Shown here piece by piece: positions 1-5,515 of a stretch of 7,370 nt of DNA. Below the pieces are notes generated by a model. It did no database searches and was not told the DNA's origin. It worked only from the letters and a program-made list of their open reading frames with translations. Within the stretch, counting starts at the first letter, position 1; each line of letters starts with the position of its first letter. The DNA comes from Parcubacteria group bacterium (GTDB lineage: Bacteria > Patescibacteriota > Minisyncoccia > JACPCQ01): assembly GCA_016179715.1 (NCBI GenBank), contig JACPCQ010000029.1, positions 1 to 7,370 on the forward strand. The letters run 5' to 3'. The position numbers and the translations under genes are program-made.

Positions 1-1101
1 TTTTCTAAACGCCCCGGCAACCGTATGGAGACTCTTCAGCACTTGATGTACCTCTTCAAGGAGCGAGCGCTCAAGCGCGTTTTTGATATGCTGTTCTACT
101 GCATCTAAAAATTCTTTTACCGCACCTTCCTGAATATGCGCCGTTTTATCCGTCTGAACCCGCCGTGCTTCTGCTAATCCTTCCTGCCGTCCGCGCTCTC
201 GTTCCAGCGTAACGCGCCTCGCGCGTAAGTGTTCCAGTTTCTGTTCAATATGCGCGGTCGCGGGTTCCCCTCCGACTCCTTTTTCCGATTGCTGCAGCGC
301 GGCACGTGCTTCCGCAATGCGCTTCTCCAAAATTTTTAATGCTTCTTGCGGTTTTCCTTTACGCTCCGACAGACCGGCGCGCCCTTCCCGCACGCGCGCG
401 CCAAGCCAAAAGAAATAGGTTTGACCGCGTTCGCGAAGTTCCGAACGCATCTGGTCGGCCTGGGCGTATCTTTCTACCTGACGCTTTAAAAACCTCAAGT
501 GCGGGCGGATTTCTTTTTGCAGATGCTCTGTCTCGTCCTGGTTGCGCCGGGCATGCGCAAGCTTGCGCTCCGCATCCATCCGCTTGAGCTGGAAGATACG
601 TAATCCCAGCGCCTCTTCAATCATGCCCTGCCGCTCGCGGGCGGATGCGTACAGCATGCGGTCTGCCTCGCCTTGCCCGATTATGTGATGCTGGCTTGCG
701 CCAAGACCGATATGCGCCAGAAGTTCCAGCACGTCTTTCAGCCGCGCCGGAGATTGGTTGATGGAATATTCGCTCGTGCCGTCCCGCCAAACACACCGGC
801 CAACGGTAATTTCCTGATAAGGCAGGGGGAAATGCCGTCCGGAGTTATCAAACGCGAGTGCGGCACACGCCTTGCTGAGCCGCGCAGCGCCGGGAGAACC
901 GCTAAAGATAAGGTCCTCGCCGCGCTTGCCGCGCAGGTGCTTTAGTGATTGCTCGCCCAGCACCCAGCGCAGCGCTTCGGCAATGTTTGATTTTCCCGAA
1001 CCGTTTGGGCCGACGATGGCGGAAATCGCGGCGGGAAATTCAAGCATCGTTGCCTTTGCGAATGACTTAAAACCGTTTATTTCAAAGCGTTTGAGAAACA
1101 C
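1..1101 (-). CDS. smc: Chromosome partition protein SMC, N-terminal part (runs off the window)
   Basis: SMC is the ATPase of the condensin-like complex that compacts and segregates the chromosome. The 367 codons present are open throughout and hold the N-terminal half of the ATPase head, then the start of the long coiled coil. Visible motifs are the family opening (LKRFEINGFKSF), Walker A GPNGSGKS at residues 31-38, the LRG arginine at R57 (equivalent to the B. subtilis arginine finger), and IIGQG with the Q-loop glutamine at Q143. Charged heptad-like sequence begins near residue 170. Walker B, the signature motif and the hinge would lie beyond the window. I chose the GTG at 1101 because it puts the family's usual first residues at the N-terminus. 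An in-frame TTG lies 14 codons upstream, just after a stop. No Shine-Dalgarno is seen. The gene follows rnc by 46 bases, the widespread rnc-smc order. Confidence 0.96.
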   Translation of the reverse strand, partial: MFLKRFEINGFKSFAKATMLEFPAAISAIVGPNGSGKSNIAEALRWVLGEQSLKHLRGKRGEDLIFSGSPGAARLSKACAALAFDNSGRHFPLPYQEITVGRCVWRDGTSEYSINQSPARLKDVLELLAHIGLGASQHHIIGQGEADRMLYASARERQGMIEEALGLRIFQLKRMDAERKLAHARRNQDETEHLQKEIRPHLRFLKRQVERYAQADQMRSELRERGQTYFFWLGARVREGRAGLSERKGKPQEALKILEKRIAEARAALQQSEKGVGGEPATAHIEQKLEHLRARRVTLERERGRQEGLAEARRVQTDKTAHIQEGAVKEFLDAVEQHIKNALERSLLEEVHQVLKSLHTVAGAFRK

Positions 1102-1147
1102 GAAGGCAAAAAGTTTATGAATAAAACCCAGATTGCGCGGCAAAAAT

Positions 1148-1882
1148 TCATATGTGCGTCCATCCCTTTATTTCAAGCGCGTGTGCGGCCGCTTGTTGTT
1201 GCGCCTCCTGCTTTGAAGGCCCTTCGCCCTGTGCAATCCGCTCATCCTCCAAAAAAACCCCGACAACAAAATGCTTCTCGTGGTCCGGACCTTCTTCATG
1301 GATAACTTCGTAGGTTGGCGTAATGTTCACGTGCTCCTGCGCGCGCTCCTGAAACAGGCTTTTTGCGTCCTGCCAGAGCCGGTGAGCAAGTACTTCTTCC
1401 ATATACGGAAGCAAATGTGTTTTGATAAAATTCGCCGCACTCTCATACCCCCGGTCAAGATATATCGCGCCGACAAGCGCCTCAAAAGCATTGGCAAGAA
1501 TAAAGAGCCGCGCGCGCACCGGGTCCTTTTTTGCGCCGTGCGAAAGCAGCAAGTATTTGTCCATGTGCAGACCATCCGCAAGATGCCCGAGCGTATTTGC
1601 GTTTACCAGGGCCGCGCGAAAGCTCGTCAGCTCTCCTTCCGGCTTTTGCGGGTATTCAGAAAACAGATACGCCGTAACGACCAGCTCAAGCACCGCGTCC
1701 CCAAGAAACTCAAGCCGCTCATTATGCTCAAGGTGCTGGCGCGGATGCTCGTTGACATAGGAGCTGTGTGTCAGCGCTTTCTTGAGCAGAGAGGTATCTG
1801 AAAAGGTTATGCCGATACGGCGCTCAAACTCGCTGAAATTTTGCATAGGCAAGAAACTTTGCATTACGAAAGGCTTCGTCAT
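1148..1882 (-). CDS. rnc: Ribonuclease III
   Basis: RNase III cuts double-stranded RNA, in rRNA maturation and mRNA turnover. The 244 residues show the catalytic domain with the signature NERLEFLGDAVLE (residues 54-66, with E58 and D62 matching E. coli E41 and D45), then ILANAFEALVGAIYLD (residues 128-143) with E134 matching E. coli E117. A double-stranded-RNA-binding domain follows from about residue 168 to the end, including GPSKQEAQQQAAAHAL. The position of the E. coli metal ligand D114 is asparagine here (N131), which is unusual. The start is uncertain: ATG codons at residues 1, 7 and 13 (1882, 1864, 1846) all fit, and the one at 1846 (MQNFSEFERRIG) best matches the family's normal N-terminus. 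None has a visible Shine-Dalgarno. It lies 73 bases after nusB and just before smc. Confidence 0.96.
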   Translation of the reverse strand: MTKPFVMQSFLPMQNFSEFERRIGITFSDTSLLKKALTHSSYVNEHPRQHLEHNERLEFLGDAVLELVVTAYLFSEYPQKPEGELTSFRAALVNANTLGHLADGLHMDKYLLLSHGAKKDPVRARLFILANAFEALVGAIYLDRGYESAANFIKTHLLPYMEEVLAHRLWQDAKSLFQERAQEHVNITPTYEVIHEEGPDHEKHFVVGVFLEDERIAQGEGPSKQEAQQQAAAHALEIKGWTHI

Positions 1883-1955
1883 GCAAAGTAATAAATATCA
1901 CCGAACCGAAACACTCATGGCTGAATACTCCGGACTGGCGACATGATTATGTTTG

Positions 1956-2870
1956 TTAATTTGACGCAAGCTGTTCGGTGATAATCCCAGCGGCTTTTTC
2001 CAAAAGCGGGCGGATATCGTCGTAGATACGAAGGTCCGCAAGCGCTTTCCGGCGAAACCACCCCGCCTCATCCAGCCCCCCTTTTTCGGCAAGCCGCAAT
2101 GTTTCTTCGGGCGTCTCCACCAAAAAATACGTCACATGACGCCGAATCGGTCCTCGTTTCGGGTCGGATGCGATATACTCATTCTCTCCCAGCGCTTCCC
2201 CGATAGTCATCTGTTCAAGTCCCAGCTCTTCAGCTATTTTACGGAGTGTTCCTTTGCCCAAATCTTCGCCTTCGTGCAGATGTCCTTTGGAGAGCGTCCA
2301 GTAACCAAACGCGTCATGTACCAGCGCGAACGCATAGCCGTCCGCAAGACGCCGCCACACCACTGCTCCTCCAAGCTCCTCGCGCGGAAGTGACTCCAAG
2401 TCAAGGTCAAGCGGCATCCGGCGTTTTTTGCTCCCGTCATCTTTGCCCGGCTCGCCGATTTCGCGGTAAATGGTGCCCAAGACGCCGTTTACAAATTTTC
2501 CTGACGTGTCGCTTCCAAATGTCTTGGCAAGCTCAATGGCTTCGTTGATCGCCACTTTTGGCGGGACCTCATCGCGATTGGCAAACAACAATTCATACAA
2601 GCCGATGCGCAGTACGTTGCGATCGGTCAACGCAATTTGTTTAAGCGGCCACTCTGGTGCCGCTTTTTCAATAATTGTGTCTATTTGTTTTTGATGCGCA
2701 ATGACCCCGTTTGCCAACCCAAAAACAAACGCGTTATCCTCCAGCCCCGGAGCGAATTCGCGCAGGTTTCGTTCTACAATTGCCCGAATCGGACGATCGG
2801 CACGATCATAAAAGTCCCATTCAAACAATGACTGTAATGCGATGCTTCGCGAGAGATGTCGGTTCGCCAT
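1956..2870 (-). CDS. nusB: NusB antitermination factor fused to a C-terminal Nudix domain
   Basis: This is one uninterrupted 304-residue frame with two domains. Residues 1-138 are NusB, which binds boxA RNA with NusE (S10) and supports rRNA antitermination. Visible NusB motifs are RSIALQSLFEWDF near the N-terminus, LTDRNVLRIGLYELL at 81-95, and INEAIELAKTFGS followed by GKFVNGVLGTI at 108-134. A charged linker (about 140-165) leads to a Nudix fold at about 166-295. Its box starts at G196 and reads G-x5-E-x7-R-K-x-x-E-E-x-G-L; the first Glu of the canonical REUxEE is Lys (K211). The flanking SKGH and RHVTYFL segments resemble bacterial diadenosine polyphosphate hydrolases, but the substrate cannot be read from sequence. 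Ordinary NusB is about 140 residues. The ATG has no clear Shine-Dalgarno, and the likely promoter overlaps the rpmF stop. Confidence 0.93.
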   Translation of the reverse strand: MANRHLSRSIALQSLFEWDFYDRADRPIRAIVERNLREFAPGLEDNAFVFGLANGVIAHQKQIDTIIEKAAPEWPLKQIALTDRNVLRIGLYELLFANRDEVPPKVAINEAIELAKTFGSDTSGKFVNGVLGTIYREIGEPGKDDGSKKRRMPLDLDLESLPREELGGAVVWRRLADGYAFALVHDAFGYWTLSKGHLHEGEDLGKGTLRKIAEELGLEQMTIGEALGENEYIASDPKRGPIRRHVTYFLVETPEETLRLAEKGGLDEAGWFRRKALADLRIYDDIRPLLEKAAGIITEQLASN

Positions 2871-2977
2871 AATAAAAGGACATCTTATCTTATGGGTTGG
2901 TGTAAAGAGAACACAAAGAACAGTTTTTGTTATGAGGCGTGGAGCGGATACGCGACCTGAAGCACAGTGTTATTATA
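2871..2977 (-). other. rpmF-nusB spacer with an AT-rich imperfect palindrome
   Basis: This 107-base gap carries the predicted nusB leader. At 2910-2931 it holds a 22-base imperfect inverted repeat: arms AACAcAAA and TTTtTGTT with one mismatched pair around a six-base centre, GAACAG on the plus strand. Nearer the nusB ATG is a short tandem AAGATAAGAT. No GC-rich stem with a U-tract, and so no convincing terminator, is visible. The palindrome could be an operator or chance in AT-rich DNA. Confidence 0.3.
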
Positions 2978-2980
2978 TCA
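2972..2980 (-). promoter_or_regulatory. Extended -10 promoter overlapping the rpmF stop codon, upstream of nusB
   Basis: The minus strand reads TGATATAAT, a perfect TATAAT preceded by the TGn extension, and the TGA is the rpmF stop codon itself. At 16-18 bases upstream there is no good -35 (CCGCAC or similar), as is common for extended -10 promoters. Transcription would start near 2965 and give nusB a leader of about 95 bases. The position suits a promoter for the nusB-rnc-smc group. Confidence 0.6.
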
Positions 2981-3262
2981 TGATTTTTTGGAAAGTGCGG
3001 CGGCATCAAGCGGGCGGTTGCCACGCTCTTTTTCTTCCTGCTCGGCAAGTTCTTTCGCCTTTGCCTTGCGCTCTTTCTTGGTAAGTTTCTTCATGACATC
3101 AATCAGCTCACGGCCGTTGTAGGCACCGCAATTTGTACACACCGTGTGTGCCACTTTTACCGCGCGGCACCTTGCGCAATGCGCAACAGCCGCCGTTTGC
3201 AGGCGGTGATGAGAACGCCGGTTTCCCGTATGGGATCTTGTATGTCGCATCCGTACGGACAT
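2978..3262 (-). CDS. rpmF: Large-subunit ribosomal protein bL32 with a C-terminal extension
   Basis: bL32 is a small protein of the 50S subunit. The 94-residue product opens with the family's basic N-terminus (RMRHTRSHTGNRRSHH) and carries a four-cysteine zinc ribbon, C29-x2-C32 and C42-x2-C45, so it is the zinc-binding form. Typical bL32 is about 55-65 residues. Here an extra tail from about residue 57 to 94 is rich in Lys, Glu and Ala (KKLTKKERKAKAKELAEQEE) and is probably a charged helix. The frame stays open upstream to 3403, but that part is antisense to nothing conserved and overlaps rnhB, so I start at the ATG at 3262. It lies seven bases after an extended -10, which implies leaderless translation. 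A second ATG is four codons in. The gene lies 37 bases after rnhB. Confidence 0.93.
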   Translation of the reverse strand: MSVRMRHTRSHTGNRRSHHRLQTAAVAHCARCRAVKVAHTVCTNCGAYNGRELIDVMKKLTKKERKAKAKELAEQEEKERGNRPLDAAALSKKS

Positions 3263-3268
3263 GCACAC

Positions 3269-3297
3269 ATCATAGCATGATTCAAACAGGGGCGCAA
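3269..3297 (-). promoter_or_regulatory. Promoter of rpmF, apparently leaderless
   Basis: On the minus strand a -35 TTGCGC (3297-3292) is followed by a 17-base spacer and the -10 TATGAT (3274-3269), which carries the TG extension (TGCTATGAT). Six bases separate the -10 from the rpmF ATG, so the predicted first transcribed base is the A of the start codon or its neighbour. There is no room for a Shine-Dalgarno. The element begins just after the rnhB stop codon. Confidence 0.65.
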
Positions 3298-3299
3298 TG

Positions 3300-3944
3300 T
3301 CATAAGAGCTTTGCGCAAAATCTGCGCCGATGTTCGGGGGAAAGTCCAAGTGCATATAGCCGTGCGTAGTGCAGGCGGGTCCCGTAGCCCTTGTGCATAT
3401 CAAAGCCGTATTCGGGCAGACGTCGATGCAGGCGCAGCATCACGCGATCGCGCAGCACCTTGGCAACGATAGAGGCGGCGCTGATAATCGGCACGGTTTC
3501 GTCTCCGCGGATGATGGTACGCTGGCGGACGAAAGAGGGCGCAAAAAGCCCGCCGTCAAGATAAAAAAAACTTGCTGCGTCCCTGCCCTCCGCGTGCCGG
3601 AAACGCTCCACCAGACGCCGTACGCCCTCGCGCAGCACCCAGGAGACTCCTCTCTGGTCAATCAAGCGAGGGCTGATGAGTGTTGCGCGAAACGCGATAC
3701 GCGGGTCGTTTTTCAAGCGCAAAAACCATTTTTCTCTTGCGCGCGCGGTTAATTGTTTGGAATCGCGGATTCCGGAAAACAATCGGAGCTGATGCTTTTT
3801 TGCGCACCAAACACATGCCAACGCCAGGGGCCCGGCAAGCGGTCCTCTACCCGCCTCGTCAATTCCCGCAATAAAACGGAGTTTCCCCCGTGATCTTGAA
3901 ATAACATTCTGCACAACGTAAGCCCGCGCCGAAACGCGCCGCAA
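3300..3944 (-). CDS. rnhB: Ribonuclease HII
   Basis: RNase HII cuts the RNA strand of RNA-DNA hybrids and removes single ribonucleotides misincorporated in DNA. The product is up to 214 residues, a normal length. Visible motifs are IAGIDEAGRGPLAGP with catalytic D29 and E30, RDSKQLT at 60-66, YLDGG with D130, GDETVPIISAASIVAK with D148 completing the DEDD set (spaced as in other bacterial enzymes), and the C-terminal KGYGT. The start is uncertain: the first possible codon is a TTG at 3944, directly after an in-frame stop region, and a GTG at 3914 would also give a normal N-terminus. Neither has a Shine-Dalgarno. The gene follows the membrane-protein gene by 43 bases with no clear promoter of its own, so it is probably cotranscribed with it. 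Confidence 0.95.
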   Translation of the reverse strand: MRRVSARAYVVQNVISRSRGKLRFIAGIDEAGRGPLAGPLALACVWCAKKHQLRLFSGIRDSKQLTARAREKWFLRLKNDPRIAFRATLISPRLIDQRGVSWVLREGVRRLVERFRHAEGRDAASFFYLDGGLFAPSFVRQRTIIRGDETVPIISAASIVAKVLRDRVMLRLHRRLPEYGFDMHKGYGTRLHYARLYALGLSPEHRRRFCAKLL

Positions 3945-3967
3945 GATATGTTTTTTTGCCTACAGAA

Positions 3968-3996
3968 ACGCGCATTCGCAAAACATGCTAGCGCGT
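3968..3996 (-). other. Bulged GC-rich stem-loop at the membrane-protein stop codon
   Basis: On the plus strand ACGCGCAT (3968-3975) can pair with ATGC (3985-3988) plus GCGT (3993-3996), leaving a four-base bulge and a nine-base loop. The structure spans the TAG stop of the membrane protein. No run of T follows it on the minus strand, so it is not a standard intrinsic terminator. It may be an mRNA 3'-end or processing structure, or chance. Confidence 0.2.
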
Positions 3997-5460
3997 GATT
4001 ATCCGCTCAATAGAAATATCTTTTTCTTTTTTTGGAAATAAGCGCCACCACGAAGGACTAAAGTCAATTTCCGCGCGAACGATTGCCGGATACTTGCGAA
4101 AGACACTTTCGTAGGCGTTCCCCGCCGCGGCAAGTTCGCGTTTCAACACCGCGTCATCTGCGGTTCTCCACACAAAATACGCCTCCCCATCAACGGCAAG
4201 CACAATCTCCTCCGTATCAAAATTGCGCGTCACCACTTTTATCTGTAAATCATCAAGATTGACAATACCTTTTTCTAACCCGTCAGTGAATAAATCTTTC
4301 GCAAGCGCTTTTGTAAAATCCTGTTCGCGTATCAAAAATGCGGTCAGTGTTCCCTCCAATTCCATAAGCAACTCCTCCCCCGCCCTGCCAACGTCCGGAT
4401 TTGCCTTACGTACTTTCAACACCACATCCTGCGCATCCGGAAAGCGTAAAAATCCGTCTGGTGTCTGCGCTTCAGCCCTTGCCAAAAGTTGCGTCCGCAA
4501 CTCTTCTTCCAGCTTATTTCTTAATTGGACGGCATCCTCCTGCGTTGCAATTTTTGCAACGCCGTTAAATCCGCCGGACATCGGCGTTTTTGAACGTGCA
4601 TAAAACTTTTCAAACCGCGGTGTTCCCGCAAACCCCGGTACGGTTAAATCAACAAGGTCTTTGTTATAGGCCGGCCCCGGCTCGTCTGCCACAACTTCTG
4701 CTTCTGCCGACCCGGGTACCACCTTGCCATCTTCCACCCGCACGCCCGGTACGGTAATCGCCTGTTCCATCCTGTATATTTTTCCGTCCGGAGCGGCAAA
4801 GCGCGTGCGGCGCACCAGTGCCTGCGCTTCCGAGCTAAAGGCGTTGTAGATGATGATGGTTCCCCGCGCGCGTTCGTGCACAAGTTCCTCGCCGGACGTC
4901 GGAACGCTTCCGGATATCGGCTGCGATATGCGCATAATCTCGGCAGGAATGACCGCCCCGTCTGCCGTTCCGGCCCTAAGCGTGGCCGCAACCTGTCTCC
5001 CTTCCTGGCGCGGAGTAATAGAGACGCTTACAGAAGAGAACACATAGACTCCAAAGAGCGCGAGCATGAGCGCCGCAAGCCCCGTACCGACAAAATGCGC
5101 ACGGGACCAACGCCGGTGAAAAGGCGTTTTTGTTTCCCCCGAAATATTCTTGTGCTCCTTTATACGGCCTGTGCGGCGAAATAGTCCCCCGATATAAGAA
5201 GACAGGCGGCCGGACACACGCGAGGGCGCAAACCGCCCGCGCAGGAAAGAGGCGGCATGTTTTGGTTTTTGCGGTAATCTCAATTCTTCTTTTTTTGGCG
5301 GCTCCGCTTCGGATTGTTTTACCGCGGGAGAAAAAGGCGCCGTATCCTGACGCTTTCCCACCACGTCCCGCATCACGCGCTTTCCGGAAGAGCGGTCTGT
5401 AAATGGGTCTCCTTTTTTCTGAAAAATGTTCATAACGTAATCCCGCGCTTGTTCACGCAC
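3988..5460 (-). CDS. Single-pass membrane protein with a large outer domain (baseplate-J-like family as seen in Patescibacteria)
   Basis: Function is not known to me. From the GTG at 5460 the product is 490 residues: a basic cytoplasmic part of about 120 residues rich in Lys, Arg and Pro, one hydrophobic segment at about 122-143 (FVGTGLAALMLALFGVYVF), and a soluble outer part of about 345 residues. The outer part contains VSITPRQ just after the membrane, GTIIIYNAFSSEAQALV, TRFAAPDGKIYR, VPGSAEAEVVADEPGPAYN and PMSGGFNG. I recall this pattern in Patescibacteria proteins sometimes labelled baseplate J-like; this is memory, not a search. The GTG is preferred because AGAGGA lies eight bases upstream; an ATG at 5433 is the alternative. 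The frame extends to 5631, but that part overlaps the ATPase gene. The neighbouring actin-like ATPase suggests a shared envelope or pilus-type role. Confidence 0.8.
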   Translation of the reverse strand: MREQARDYVMNIFQKKGDPFTDRSSGKRVMRDVVGKRQDTAPFSPAVKQSEAEPPKKEELRLPQKPKHAASFLRGRFAPSRVSGRLSSYIGGLFRRTGRIKEHKNISGETKTPFHRRWSRAHFVGTGLAALMLALFGVYVFSSVSVSITPRQEGRQVAATLRAGTADGAVIPAEIMRISQPISGSVPTSGEELVHERARGTIIIYNAFSSEAQALVRRTRFAAPDGKIYRMEQAITVPGVRVEDGKVVPGSAEAEVVADEPGPAYNKDLVDLTVPGFAGTPRFEKFYARSKTPMSGGFNGVAKIATQEDAVQLRNKLEEELRTQLLARAEAQTPDGFLRFPDAQDVVLKVRKANPDVGRAGEELLMELEGTLTAFLIREQDFTKALAKDLFTDGLEKGIVNLDDLQIKVVTRNFDTEEIVLAVDGEAYFVWRTADDAVLKRELAAAGNAYESVFRKYPAIVRAEIDFSPSWWRLFPKKEKDISIERIITR

Positions 5461-5468
5461 GGCGCATT

Positions 5469-5474
5469 TCCTCT
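5469..5474 (-). promoter_or_regulatory. Shine-Dalgarno site of the membrane-protein gene
   Basis: AGAGGA on the minus strand lies eight bases before the GTG at 5460 and decides that start. It is the only convincing Shine-Dalgarno in the window. An ATG begins one base after it (ATG CGC CGT GCG TGA, four codons) but is too close to be its main target. Confidence 0.6.
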
Positions 5475-5485
5475 TATACTTTTTT

Positions 5486-5515
5486 ATTATACGCGAAGCA
5501 TGCCTATCCGCGCAA
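5486..5515 (-). promoter_or_regulatory. Promoter of the membrane-protein gene
   Basis: A perfect TATAAT (5491-5486) is preceded by TTGCGC (5515-5510) with an 18-base spacer. The -35 lies inside the last codons of the upstream ATPase gene. Transcription would start near 5479, about 20 bases before the GTG at 5460. The 9-mer ACATTGCGC at this -35 recurs at the rpmF promoter. Confidence 0.55.

Noticed and set aside
1099..1138. Possible smc promoter TTGCCG, 18 bases, CATAAA
   Set aside because: Both boxes are weak matches, and close linkage to rnc makes cotranscription the simpler reading.
1071..1146. Short 24-codon frame starting at the ATG that overlaps the rnc stop
   Set aside because: It runs out of frame across the smc start, has no recognisable product and ends at a TAA inside smc.
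1271..1801. Plus-strand open frame of 176 codons, the longest on that strand
   Set aside because: It lies entirely antisense to rnc, has no recognisable domain, and its low stop density follows from the codon use of rnc. Other plus-strand frames (for example 4223-4603 and 6281-6661) are antisense in the same way.
3263..3403. Upstream extension of the L32 frame to 3403
   Set aside because: It overlaps the 3' end of rnhB and has no L32 similarity; the family's N-terminus starts at the ATG at 3262, right after the promoter.
3945..3987. Own promoter for rnhB
   Set aside because: No -35/-10 pair with acceptable spacing is visible in the 43-base gap.
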